NCBI GenBank assembly: GCA_012839295.1
Contig: DUNO01000003.1
Coordinates: 1 to 41,689, forward strand
Source: Clostridiales bacterium
GTDB lineage: Bacteria > Bacillota > Clostridia > Lachnospirales > Lachnospiraceae
Length of the DNA stretch: 41,689 nucleotides
Direction of reading: 5' to 3'
The notes beneath the pieces are model-generated. The model searched no databases and had not been told where the DNA came from. It saw only the letters and a program-made list of their open reading frames with translations. The translations under genes and the position numbers were made by a program. Within the stretch, counting starts at the first letter, position 1. Each line of letters opens with the position of its first letter. This document shows, in pieces, positions 8,295 to 16,803 of this stretch.

Positions 8295-9137
8295 TCAACC
8301 CTCCAGTTCCTTCCGCCTGGAATCCAGCTCCTTGAAAGCAATATGAAATTCCGCCTCCGTCGGCCTTCCTCCATGGAATCTTACCTGATTCTCAAACACG
8401 GAGCACCCCTTGCCCTTTGTGGTTTCCGCAATGATTGCGGTCGGTATGCCCTTTTTCTCCCTGGCCTGCCCCAGCGCTTTTGCAATCTGTGTGACATCAT
8501 GCCCGTTAATGGTTATGGTATTCCACCCAAAGCTTTCAAATTTCTTATCAATCGGCAAAGGTGACATGATCTCCTCCACGGTGCCGTCCAGCTGGAGCTT
8601 GTTGCTGTCCACAATTGCCACCAGGTTATCCAGCTTGAATTTGCCGGCACTCATGGCCGCTTCCCACACCTGGCCTTCCTGGAGCTCTCCGTCCCCAAGG
8701 ATGCAATAGGTTCTGTAGCCCTTCTGATAGGTTTTCGCTGAAAGCGCCATTCCTACCGCGGCGGACAAGCCCTGCCCCAGGGAGCCTGCGGACATATCTA
8801 CCCCGGGCACATGCTTCATCTCGATGTGGCCGGACAGATAGCTGTCTATCCTCCTTAAGGTAGCCAGATCCTCCATAGGGAAAAATCCTTTGATTGCCAA
8901 TGCCGCATAAACAGCAGGGGCACAATGGCCCTTTGACAATACAAACCTGTCCCTGTCCTCCATTTTTGGATTTTCCGGGTCTATATGCATTTCATGAAAA
9001 TATAATACTGACAATAGCTCTGCTATGGAGAAAGAACCCCCGACATGGCCGGAACCGGCCGTTTTAATTGCCTGAAGGCTTTCCTTCCTGATTTTCACAG
9101 CAATTCTTTCTAAATCACGCTTTTTTTCTATATCCAT
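8295..9137 (-). CDS. Transketolase, N-terminal subunit
   Basis: 280 aa, the thiamine-diphosphate/Mg-binding half. Seen: GHVGGSFS, the VLSKGHCAP loop with the cofactor His, MSAGSLGQGLS, and the GDGELQEGQVWEAAM...SNKLQLDG motif that binds Mg and diphosphate. Followed after only 4 bp by the C subunit, so the two are translationally linked and together equal one full transketolase. Preceded by FGGY kinase 1. It could link a phosphorylated ketose of this pathway to xylulose-5-P, or regenerate pentose phosphates from erythrose-4-P made by RpiB. Confidence 0.9.
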   Translation of the reverse strand: MDIEKKRDLERIAVKIRKESLQAIKTAGSGHVGGSFSIAELLSVLYFHEMHIDPENPKMEDRDRFVLSKGHCAPAVYAALAIKGFFPMEDLATLRRIDSYLSGHIEMKHVPGVDMSAGSLGQGLSAAVGMALSAKTYQKGYRTYCILGDGELQEGQVWEAAMSAGKFKLDNLVAIVDSNKLQLDGTVEEIMSPLPIDKKFESFGWNTITINGHDVTQIAKALGQAREKKGIPTAIIAETTKGKGCSVFENQVRFHGGRPTEAEFHIAFKELDSRRKELEG

Positions 9138-9157
9138 AGATTACCTCCCAGCGGGTG

Positions 9158-10648
9158 TTAAAGTAAATGGTTGATTTCCTTAAGCTTCTGGTACAATTCT
9201 TTATAAATGCACAATTTCTCCCGGTATACCTTTACAAAACGGCTCTCCGGTTCATAAGTCCGTCCCATCCTTACCATCTTTTCCACTGCCTCGGCAACCG
9301 TAGGAAAATCTCCCGCCGCTACTGCACCCAGGATGGCACCGCCCAACGTACCTGTCTGTTTGCTTTCTACCGTATGTACCTCCATGTCCAGCACATCTGC
9401 CTTAATCTGAAGCAGCTGCTCTGAGAGGGCACCTCCGGTAGCCGTCAGCCTCCCAGGCTGCAGCCCTGCCTTTCTCAGGCAATCCAGAATCAGTGCCAGC
9501 TCATAATTCGCCCCTTCCATAAGCGCCTTATAAATATCCTCCCGCCTGGTTCCCAGGGTCAGGCCCAGGATGGCACCCTTTGACCTGTCATCCATGTGGG
9601 GGGTGGCTGCTCCTGAAAAATGAGGAAGCACCAGCAGTCCGGTAGGCTCTGCCGCCATCCCTTCATTTAATTTCCTGAAAACTTCCCTTATGCCTGCTGT
9701 TCCTTCCTCCCGGACAAATTCCTGCACAAACCATTTCAGCAGGATACCGGAGGTGTTATTCCAGGCAACGGTATTGAACATCCGGGGCAGCACAAAGGGT
9801 TCACAGGAAATCTGGTACCGGTTGATGCTGTCGGTGCTTAACTGTGCCCTGTGCAAAAGAGCCGTCAGACCCTCCGTGGTACCCACCGTGTTGGCACAGT
9901 CCCCATAATTGACGGAGCCGCTTCCGATGGCATTGCAGATATGGTCATGGGTGCCCACGACCACCTTGATACCGGGGGAAAGCCCCAGCTCCCCTGCCAC
10001 CCTTCCCTCCATGGTTCCCACGATACTTCCGCCCCTGGCCGGCTCTGACAGCTTATTCCTGTCAATTCCAAGAGCCCGCAATATTTCCTCCGACCAGCTG
10101 TTCGTACCTATATCAAAGAGCAGGGTGCGGGAGGCCATGGAATAATCGATAACTGCACTGTGGGTCAGGCGGTATATGACATAATCCTGGAAGGTCACGA
10201 TCTTCCAGGCCTCCTCATACAATTTGGCAGCCTGTTTCTTTAGCCAGAGTATTTTATTCCCGGAATAAATCGTACTGAGGTTTAGCCCGGTGATATCCGT
10301 CAGCCGTTCCCTTCCCAGCAGGTACTGTATCTCCTCCAGCTCCTGTGTACCCCTGATGTCCGTTCCGCTGATGCTTTTACACAGGGGTCTGCCGGATGCA
10401 TCCATCGGAATTATGGCTTCTCCCAGAGCAGAGACCGTAATGGTCCTTATGCCCCGGTGGCCTCCTACCGCAGCTAGGCAGGCCTTCACCGCATCCCATA
10501 CCTCATCTGCATTAAGCTCCCGGTAACCATTTTCTGTATTGCAGAATCCATACGCAACCTGGTGATCCTTTAACAGCCTTCCTTCTTCATTAATTAAGGA
10601 GGCCTTTGTTCCAGATGTCCCTATATCAAGACCTATGTACATCTTCAT
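9158..10648 (-). CDS. FGGY-family carbohydrate kinase 1
   Basis: 496 aa, xylulokinase/gluconokinase-like. YIGLDIGTSGTKAS at the N-terminus, candidate catalytic Asp in GTHDHICNAIGSG, VGTTEG, LPHFSGAATPHMD, and C-terminal TATGGALSEQLLQIKADVL with GTLGGAI for ATP binding. Between aldolase 1 and the transketolase N subunit. Distinct from FGGY kinase 2 in the same operon. The context favours a ketose substrate produced from the imported sugar; which one cannot be stated. Confidence 0.88.
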   Translation of the reverse strand: MKMYIGLDIGTSGTKASLINEEGRLLKDHQVAYGFCNTENGYRELNADEVWDAVKACLAAVGGHRGIRTITVSALGEAIIPMDASGRPLCKSISGTDIRGTQELEEIQYLLGRERLTDITGLNLSTIYSGNKILWLKKQAAKLYEEAWKIVTFQDYVIYRLTHSAVIDYSMASRTLLFDIGTNSWSEEILRALGIDRNKLSEPARGGSIVGTMEGRVAGELGLSPGIKVVVGTHDHICNAIGSGSVNYGDCANTVGTTEGLTALLHRAQLSTDSINRYQISCEPFVLPRMFNTVAWNNTSGILLKWFVQEFVREEGTAGIREVFRKLNEGMAAEPTGLLVLPHFSGAATPHMDDRSKGAILGLTLGTRREDIYKALMEGANYELALILDCLRKAGLQPGRLTATGGALSEQLLQIKADVLDMEVHTVESKQTGTLGGAILGAVAAGDFPTVAEAVEKMVRMGRTYEPESRFVKVYREKLCIYKELYQKLKEINHLL

Positions 10649-10667
10649 TACGCCTTTCGTTCAAAAT

Positions 10668-11555
10668 TTACCATGATTTTTTACAGGTCATGAACAGCTC
10701 CAATGCCTGTTTTGCACCCTTTTTCAATTCCTCCATGGCTACATTGACCATTAAGGAATAATTTAAGGGGCGGCCTTCATAACCATCAATCATCTGCTGT
10801 ATTGCAGGGGTGATACCGGTATCCATGGCGGTAAAATAATTGATCTTCCTGATTCCGGCATTGATGGCGGCGACCACCTGGTCAGGCTCCGTCCCGGAGC
10901 AGCCGTGGATGCCAAGATATGTACCGGTTCCTTCCACGGCCTTTTTGATGTCCTTGATGCGCTGTATGTCCAGATTTGATTTTTCCGTATACATACCATG
11001 GACAGTGCCTATGGAAATGGCCAGAACCTCAACTCCCGTAGCCCGGGCAAATTTCTCGGCCTCCTCCACCCTTGTAAAATACTTTGTCAGGTCGCTTAAG
11101 TCCGACTGCTCCTGGCCCGGGACGCAGGAAGGCATATTATTAGGCATTGCTCCCAGCTCCGCCTCTACCGTAATTCCCAAGGGGCGCACCAGATCAACGA
11201 AGGCCTTCGTTAAAGCGATATTTTCCTCCAGCGGATAGGCGGAGCGGTCGCACATAATGGAAGTAAAGCCGGCCCTGACCGCCCTCATGCAGAAATCAAT
11301 ATCAAGACCGTGATCGATATGCATAGCCACCGGAACCTTCGCATTCTCTGCGTACAGCTTCATTAACGGGGCAATAACCTCTAAGGCGACTACCGGCTCA
11401 TGCCCCTGGGCATGGTTAATGATAATGGGACAGCCCAGTTCCTCCGCTGCCCCAATGACAGCCCTCAGGGTTTCCAGGTTCGGCGTGTTTAAAGATCCAA
11501 TTGCGTAATTGTGTTTCTCGGCATCTGCGAGCATTTCCTTCATGTTAACTAACAT
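10668..11555 (-). CDS. Class II (zinc) ketose-phosphate aldolase 1
   Basis: 295 aa, FbaA-like superfamily. MHIDHGLD carries the zinc His and catalytic Asp; EAELGAM, ISIGTVHG and GIHGCSG supply the remaining ligands. Two points differ from standard enzymes and from aldolase 2: the usual HGGSG reads HGCSG, and the phosphate loop reads KINYFTAMDTG rather than the usual NxDTD form. An insertion with MPNNMPSCVPGQEQ follows EAELG. First enzyme gene after the transporter. Probably a monophosphate aldolase of altered specificity, inferred from those loops. Confidence 0.85.
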   Translation of the reverse strand: MLVNMKEMLADAEKHNYAIGSLNTPNLETLRAVIGAAEELGCPIIINHAQGHEPVVALEVIAPLMKLYAENAKVPVAMHIDHGLDIDFCMRAVRAGFTSIMCDRSAYPLEENIALTKAFVDLVRPLGITVEAELGAMPNNMPSCVPGQEQSDLSDLTKYFTRVEEAEKFARATGVEVLAISIGTVHGMYTEKSNLDIQRIKDIKKAVEGTGTYLGIHGCSGTEPDQVVAAINAGIRKINYFTAMDTGITPAIQQMIDGYEGRPLNYSLMVNVAMEELKKGAKQALELFMTCKKSW

Positions 11556-11582
11556 AATGTTGTCTCCTTTAATAATTTATTG

Positions 11583-12581
11583 TCATTCACTCCTGGCTTT
11601 CTTTTTATTCTGCCGGATCATATCCAGGTAGACAGCCAGCAGTATAATGATTCCCTTTGCAATGTACTGCCAGTTCGAATTTACATGGAGCAGGGTAAGG
11701 CCGTTGCTGATAACACCGATCACCAACACCCCTATCAGGACGCCCCCGGCTCCTCCTACACCCCCGTACATGCTCACCCCGCCCAGGACACTTGCGGCAA
11801 TGGCATCGGTTTCCGCACCCACTGAGGTGCTTGGCTGTCCTGAGGATAATCTTGCTGCCATGACGATGCCGGCAAAGGATGCCAGCACACCGCTGATGGT
11901 CCAGACCATGATTTTGACTCTTTTGATGTTAATTCCGGAAAACTGGGCAGCCGTGGCATTTCCACCCACTGCATATATGTACCTTCCCATCCTTGTTTTA
12001 TTTAAGAGCAGATACAGCAATAAAAAGCAGATCAGCATATAGATGATCGGATAGGGGATGATCCCCAAGGATCCGGTACCAATAATGGGAAATTTCTCGT
12101 TCACATACAGGGATACCGGCTGCCCGTTGGCGATCAGATAGGCCGCACCCCGCAAAATACTTTGCATGGCCAGCGTCACCACAAAGGGGTGGATCCCGCT
12201 GTAGGCAATAATGACGCCGTTTAGAAGGCCTGCCCCGATGCCCAGGAGGATTCCAAGCAATATGGCGATGGCCATTGGGATCCCCAGCCTTTCCATGGCA
12301 ACCACACAAAGACATCCGGAACAGGCAATCATGGCTCCTGCAATCAGGTCAATGCCTCCGAGCATAATGGCTAAGGTAACACCGATGGCCAGCATGCCTG
12401 TGGTAGATACGGTGCGCAAAATTGTAATCCAGTTATTTACGGTGGCAAAATTAGGTGCTGCAAGGCCCAGTATGATACACAAAACGATAAAGGCCGTTAA
12501 TATGCCCAGATTTTGCTTAAAGTACCGGTAAACCGATCCTAAAAGCGGATTGTCTTCATATTTATTGAATCTATCCTTCAT
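11583..12581 (-). CDS. Ribose-type (CUT2) sugar ABC transporter permease
   Basis: 332 aa, RbsC-like inner-membrane permease with about 8-10 hydrophobic segments. The motif SGIHPFVVTLAMQSILRGA and the cytoplasmic SGINIKRVKIMVWTISGVLA are typical of the family, as is GGVSMYGGVGG near the C-terminus. ATGA overlap with the ATPase stop (12578-12581) indicates translational coupling. The N-terminus has a cytoplasmic leader of about 25 residues. CUT2 systems import monosaccharides (ribose, xylose, arabinose, galactose, apiose). Confidence 0.92.
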   Translation of the reverse strand: MKDRFNKYEDNPLLGSVYRYFKQNLGILTAFIVLCIILGLAAPNFATVNNWITILRTVSTTGMLAIGVTLAIMLGGIDLIAGAMIACSGCLCVVAMERLGIPMAIAILLGILLGIGAGLLNGVIIAYSGIHPFVVTLAMQSILRGAAYLIANGQPVSLYVNEKFPIIGTGSLGIIPYPIIYMLICFLLLYLLLNKTRMGRYIYAVGGNATAAQFSGINIKRVKIMVWTISGVLASFAGIVMAARLSSGQPSTSVGAETDAIAASVLGGVSMYGGVGGAGGVLIGVLVIGVISNGLTLLHVNSNWQYIAKGIIILLAVYLDMIRQNKKKARSE

Positions 12582-14050
12582 TTAATACCCTCCGCAACTG
12601 CATAATGCAAAATTTTCTGCTGTTCAAACTCCGACCTATCCAAATTGCCCCGGATCCTGCCTTCGCTCATGATTAATATCCTGTCGCACATATTAATAAT
12701 TTCCGGCATCTCGGAAGAAATCATGATGATGGCCATTCCTCCCGCTGCCAGGTTATTCATAATACTGTAAATCTCCGCTTTCGCACCCACGTCCACTCCC
12801 CGGGTGGGTTCATCCAGGATCAGCACATCCGGGTTCGAGGCCAGCCATTTTGCCAGAACCACCTTCTGCTGGTTTCCACCGGATAAATTGCTTACTGTCT
12901 GGTCCCTTGACGGTGTCTTAATATTCAGGTCGGCAATTCCTTTGTCTACGATAGCCTTTTCTTTTTTTGTATTCACCCGCAGCTTCTTAATAAACTTTCC
13001 CAGTACGGAGACACTGATATTAAATTGGATGGTATTTTTCAATATTAGGCCTTCCAGCTTCCGGTTTTCCGGAACCAGCGCCAAGCCTCTTTCCTGTATT
13101 TTCATCGTGGAAAGCTTCGATACATCCTTTCCCTTTAAAAATACGGAGCCGCTGTCCCTGGGGTAAAGCCCCATGACCGCTTTTATGAGCTCGGAGCGTC
13201 CCGCACCCACCAGCCCATAAAATCCCAGGATTTCCTTCTTGCGGACCTGAAAGCTGCAGTCAATTACCCGGCTGCCGGAATTGATGTTCCTGGCCTCTAA
13301 TACAACCTCCCCCGGCTCATTGAAGGATCTCACATAATAACTGCTCAATTCCCTTCCGACCATCATCTGCACTAATTCAGCCTGGCTGCTTTCCTGGGTA
13401 ATGACAGTTCCCACATAACCGCCATCCCGCATGACACATACCCTGTTTGTAATGGCAAAGATCTCCGACAGCTTATGGGAAATGTAGATGATCCCAATAT
13501 TTTTTTCCTTAAGCCGGTTGATCATGGCAAATAACAGCTCCACTTCCTTTTCCGATAAGGAAGAGGTCGGTTCATCCATAATCATAAGCTTCATGTTCAA
13601 GGAACAGGCCTTTGCAATTTCCACCATCTGCTGCCTGCCAATGCTTAAGCTGTTTACCATGGTTGCGGGATTTACATCCAGGCCTACCATCTCCAGCCAC
13701 TGCCTGGCTTCCCTGTACATCTTGTTCTTATCCACCATGCCCGCCGTCATTCTTTCCCGTCCCAGGAAAATATTTTCTGCCACGGACAGATAGGGCACCA
13801 GCGCTATTTCCTGATGGATAAATGCAATTCCAAGATTCTGGGCAGCCACCACGTTATCAATCCTGGCATCCTGACCGTCAATCCTTATCTCTCCTGAATC
13901 CGGTCTGTAAATACCACCAAGCACATTCATCAAGGTGGATTTGCCTGCCCCGTTCTCACCCAGCAGCCCAAGAACTTCTCCCTCATATAATGTCAGCTGC
14001 GCATTATCGAGTGCCTTAACCCCCGGAAAAGTTTTCATGATATCTTTCAT
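12578..14050 (-). CDS. Ribose-type (CUT2) sugar ABC transporter ATPase
   Basis: 490 aa from the first conventional ATG. Two fused nucleotide-binding domains as in RbsA/XylG/MglA. Domain 1 has Walker A LLGENGAGKST, signature LSIGRQQ and Walker B LMIMDEPTSSL. Domain 2 has the usual degenerate Walker A LVGAGRSE, LSGGNQQKV and LILDEPTRGVD. The ATG at 14050 has no ribosome site. The in-frame codons before it encode PKVLVE, the expected first beta strand, and begin at an ATA codon (14071-14069) five bases after GAGGTG; the preceding in-frame stop is at 14089. The true start may therefore be ATA at 14071 (497 aa). Confidence 0.92.
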   Translation of the reverse strand: MKDIMKTFPGVKALDNAQLTLYEGEVLGLLGENGAGKSTLMNVLGGIYRPDSGEIRIDGQDARIDNVVAAQNLGIAFIHQEIALVPYLSVAENIFLGRERMTAGMVDKNKMYREARQWLEMVGLDVNPATMVNSLSIGRQQMVEIAKACSLNMKLMIMDEPTSSLSEKEVELLFAMINRLKEKNIGIIYISHKLSEIFAITNRVCVMRDGGYVGTVITQESSQAELVQMMVGRELSSYYVRSFNEPGEVVLEARNINSGSRVIDCSFQVRKKEILGFYGLVGAGRSELIKAVMGLYPRDSGSVFLKGKDVSKLSTMKIQERGLALVPENRKLEGLILKNTIQFNISVSVLGKFIKKLRVNTKKEKAIVDKGIADLNIKTPSRDQTVSNLSGGNQQKVVLAKWLASNPDVLILDEPTRGVDVGAKAEIYSIMNNLAAGGMAIIMISSEMPEIINMCDRILIMSEGRIRGNLDRSEFEQQKILHYAVAEGIK

Positions 14051-14090
14051 TTCAACTAATACTTTTGGTATCCCTACACCTCTTTTTTAA

Positions 14091-14118
14091 CTAAGGGCAG
14101 CAAGCCTGCCGCCCTTAG
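14091..14118 (-). other. Stem-loop between binding-protein and ATPase genes
   Basis: Perfect 8-bp arms CTAAGGGC/GCCCTTAG, extended by an inner GCA/TGC pairing, about 40 bp after the binding-protein stop. On the minus strand it is followed by TTAAAAAAG, not a U tract. It therefore looks like an mRNA 3'-end stabiliser or partial processing site that keeps the binding protein more abundant than the rest of the operon, not a full terminator. Confidence 0.6.
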
Positions 14119-14158
14119 CCATCGATACATTATATTTTGTCTAATGCCTTAATTCCCC

Positions 14159-15217
14159 TTACTGCCAGCCGTCGGTACCATACTGGTCTACGTTATCGGC
14201 AGAGATTAAGAAGGTGTCGACCACCACGTTTTTCTCAAGGGTGCCGCCCTCTAAGAAGGTAAGGGCTGCTATCATGGAATCATAGCCAAGGGTCTCAGGA
14301 GATTGTGCGCCGGTTCCTTCCATCTTTCCGTTTTTAACCATTGTCTTGGCATCCGGGTTCCCATCCACTCCGTATACCATGATCTTATTTTCTAAGGTAA
14401 CGCTGGACTGGTCAATTGCATTTACAGCGCCCATGGCGGAAGGATCGTTAACCGCAAATATGATTGACAAATCCGGGTCAGCCACGACTGCATCTGCAAC
14501 CAGGCCCATGGAGGTCTCCTGATCGCCCTTCCCATCCAGTACATTTACCACTGTGTATTTCTTTCCGCTCTCATCCAGGGCTTTTATAAATCCGTCATAA
14601 CGCTGTACACAGGCACTTGCCCTCGGGGAATGCAGCACCAGTATTTTAGCTCCGTCCTTCATCTTCTGGGCCGCATCCGCTCCTACTACATAGCCGGCAT
14701 TATAGTTATCCGATGCGATGATCGTCTCAACAAGATCGGCTGCATCCACAGGCGTATCAAAGTTAATTACCGGAACGCCCGCATCCTTCAGCTGGTTTAA
14801 CGCGGAGGTACAGGCCGTTGAATCTGCCGGAGCCAGTAACAGGGCATCTATGCCGGAGCTGATGAGGTCGCTGATCCTGTCATTCATGATGGATTGATCC
14901 CCGTTTGCATCAACCTCTACTAAATTTACCTTTGCACCTTTTTCTTCAATGGCTTTTTTCACGCCGTCCTCAACTGCCAGCCAGAAGGCATTGTTCAAGG
15001 TGGCCGGTGAATACCCGATTACATAGCTTTTACCGCTATCCGTTGCTTCTGCTGTCCCCCCTGCCGTAACAGTTTCACCGGTCTCTTTTGTCCCTGCCTC
15101 ATTTGTTGTCTGCTGTGTCCCTGTTTCTTTGCTTTTGTCGTTTCCATTGCCCGCACATGCCGATAAGCTAAGTGCTACCAATACTGACATTACTACTGCT
15201 ACAAATTTCTTTTTCAT
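14159..15217 (-). CDS. Sugar-binding lipoprotein of CUT2 ABC transporter
   Basis: 352 aa, RbsB-type periplasmic-binding fold. Signal peptide with lipobox LSLSAC, lipidation at Cys21, then a Gly/Thr/Glu-rich linker to about residue 65. The mature fold starts at YVIGYSPATLNNAFW; VDANGDQSIMNDRISDLIS and DALLLAPADS are typical of the ribose/galactose group. First gene of the 13-gene operon, preceded by GGAGGG. It captures the sugar outside the membrane; its ligand would define the pathway. The exact sugar is not predictable by eye. Confidence 0.92.
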   Translation of the reverse strand: MKKKFVAVVMSVLVALSLSACAGNGNDKSKETGTQQTTNEAGTKETGETVTAGGTAEATDSGKSYVIGYSPATLNNAFWLAVEDGVKKAIEEKGAKVNLVEVDANGDQSIMNDRISDLISSGIDALLLAPADSTACTSALNQLKDAGVPVINFDTPVDAADLVETIIASDNYNAGYVVGADAAQKMKDGAKILVLHSPRASACVQRYDGFIKALDESGKKYTVVNVLDGKGDQETSMGLVADAVVADPDLSIIFAVNDPSAMGAVNAIDQSSVTLENKIMVYGVDGNPDAKTMVKNGKMEGTGAQSPETLGYDSMIAALTFLEGGTLEKNVVVDTFLISADNVDQYGTDGWQ

Positions 15218-15342
15218 CTTAAACCCTCCACTTTTTTATTATTTCAAAACAACGTGAGCCTCCCAATATAGCCTCCGTCATTATGACCAATAATTAATCC
15301 CCCGTGATGTTTATTATATGTATTTTGTCTAGCTATAAGGTG

Positions 15343-15371
15343 ATTGTAGCACATGGCTGTCGTCATTACAA
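15343..15371 (-). promoter_or_regulatory. Likely promoter of sugar operon 1
   Basis: Minus strand TTGTAA (15371-15366), 17-bp spacer, TACAAT (15348-15343); start near 15336 and a leader of about 120 nt. GTCATTA occurs twice here (15277-15283, within the palindrome GTCATTATGAC, and 15362-15368 overlapping the -35). These are possible regulator half-sites, perhaps for the RpiR-type gene next door (inference). The rest of 15218-15537 is AT-rich and holds no other gene that I can support. Confidence 0.5.
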
Positions 15372-15537
15372 TACTGTTTTTAATTTTTTTTATTATTTTT
15401 TATTTATATTAAATTTTTTTTACAACATAATACATGTAATTTCTCCCGCATTCTACCTACCACCACAAAAACCTGCCTGCAAAATCCAACATGGGCCTTT
15501 GGACAAGGCCGGCTGGCAGGGCTGCTTCACCGGCCAC

Positions 15538-15572
15538 GAAAAAAGGGCAAAGCCCTGGCAGGCTTTGCCCTT
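15538..15572 (-). terminator. Terminator of the RpiR regulator gene
   Basis: Perfect 12-bp stem AAGGGCAAAGCC/GGCTTTGCCCTT (15572-15561 with 15554-15543), 6-nt loop, then TTTTTT on the minus strand. It separates the regulator gene from the operon downstream. Confidence 0.88.
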
Positions 15573-15615
15573 AAATTAAACAGTGGAACCTATTGGTTTT
15601 TAGATTGTTATATGC

Positions 15616-16509
15616 TTAGATCCTTTCACTTTCCAGGCACTTCGTAGTCTCATAATATTTATCTATGATAGAGCCCTTTACCCGTAAGGCCGTATACATG
15701 TAAAGGCAATCCACCAAGGTTATTTGTACCACGTTTTCGGAGGATGGCTCAAAGGGTGTGGTTCCTTTCCTGCTAAGGTTATCCGTACCGGATACGGAGA
15801 AAAACGGATATTCAACGGCGTTGGCAAGGGGTGAATTCTTCGCGCTGGTAATCCCCACCGTAATAGCTCCCCTCTCTCTCGCCAATTCCGTTGCATTGAC
15901 TACGGACCTGGAACGCCCCAGATTACTTATGGCTATCACTACATCCCCCTTCTCGCACAGATAAGCTCCCACGATCTGTTCATGGGGATCACGGTAGCAG
16001 ACGCTGTTAATTCCCATTCTATAGAACCTGTTTTTGCCGCTCTCGGCTGCCAGGTAAGAACGCCCGACTCCAAAAAACAGGACCCGTTTTGCCTTTAGTA
16101 TGTATTCACTGACCTTGCTCATTTGTTCCACATCCAGGATGGAAAGGGTGTCTGTCAGCATCTGGATATTGGTACGGAATACCTTTTGGCAGATTTCCTG
16201 CATATCATCATTTTCAGATATTCCTCCATAAATGAAGGGAGCTGATTCCTCTTCCGCCTGGCCAGTATCCTTCTGTCCCATGGAAACAGCAATGGCAAGC
16301 TGAAACGCCTTATAATTCTTATAGCCCATCTCCTTCACATATCCGGTAACAGAGGCCGCACTGACACCGCTGTTTTTCGCCAGCTCATGGATTCCCAGGA
16401 AAGCAGCTTCGCTATAGTGGCTGATTAAATAATCGGAAATCTGCTGCATCGCCGGATTCATGTTATTGTAACGGTTATTGATTTCAATTATGATACTCGG
16501 AGTAGTCAT
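15616..16509 (-). CDS. MurR/RpiR-family transcriptional regulator with SIS domain
   Basis: 297 aa. The N-terminal RpiR helix-turn-helix (about 1-80) has LAKNSGVSAASVTGYVKEMGYKNYKAF as recognition region. A linker leads to a SIS sugar-phosphate-binding domain (about 125-260) with VLFFGVGRSYLAAE and ISNLGRSRSVVNA loops. Such regulators sense a phosphosugar of the pathway they control, here most likely an intermediate of the operon downstream, from which it is separated by a strong terminator. Its own leader is about 130 nt. Whether it activates or represses cannot be told. Confidence 0.9.
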   Translation of the reverse strand: MTTPSIIIEINNRYNNMNPAMQQISDYLISHYSEAAFLGIHELAKNSGVSAASVTGYVKEMGYKNYKAFQLAIAVSMGQKDTGQAEEESAPFIYGGISENDDMQEICQKVFRTNIQMLTDTLSILDVEQMSKVSEYILKAKRVLFFGVGRSYLAAESGKNRFYRMGINSVCYRDPHEQIVGAYLCEKGDVVIAISNLGRSRSVVNATELARERGAITVGITSAKNSPLANAVEYPFFSVSGTDNLSRKGTTPFEPSSENVVQITLVDCLYMYTALRVKGSIIDKYYETTKCLESERI

Positions 16510-16649
16510 TTAGTACCTCCCTTGGCTTTACTTTGATTTATTTTGACGCTGCTTTTGCCCTACATTTACTTTATTTCTCCTACAGAATTATTTTGCTGGT
16601 TGATCTCAATATTAAATTTAATTTATCATTATAATTTATAACAAAATAA

Positions 16650-16678
16650 ATTTTATCAATATTATTAAAATATATCAA
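16650..16678 (-). promoter_or_regulatory. Possible promoter of the RpiR regulator
   Basis: Minus strand TTGATA (16678-16673), 17 bp, TAAAAT (16655-16650). The surrounding 16600-16690 is so AT-rich that other pairings are possible. Apart from this and the GNAT terminator, I see nothing definite in 16510-16934. Confidence 0.4.
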
Positions 16679-16803
16679 GTTTATTTTTGTAAATTCAGTT
16701 ATTTATTCCTACATTTAAGATCCATATGAACATTGAAGCTAAGCCAAAAGCCTAAAATCACCTTAAAATCAGGCTGGAAATGCCCCCTTATTTTCCCCCT
16801 GAA

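Noticed and set aside
7337-9137. Sulfoglycolytic transketolase pathway (SqwGH plus RpiB-like SqwI)
   Set aside because: Sulfoquinovose isomerase, sulfolactaldehyde enzymes and a sulfonate exporter are absent, and the two FGGY kinases are not part of that pathway.
4707-9137. Firm assignment to the apiose (AptAB) pathway
   Set aside because: Split transketolase and FGGY kinase fit, but the isomerase is of fucose-isomerase type and the aldolases and DhaKL are unexplained, so it stays one hypothesis among several.
15304-15579. Plus-strand 91-codon frame in the gap before the RpiR gene
   Set aside because: It spans an operon promoter and a terminator stem, and the hydrophobic stretch is simply the AT-rich spacer.
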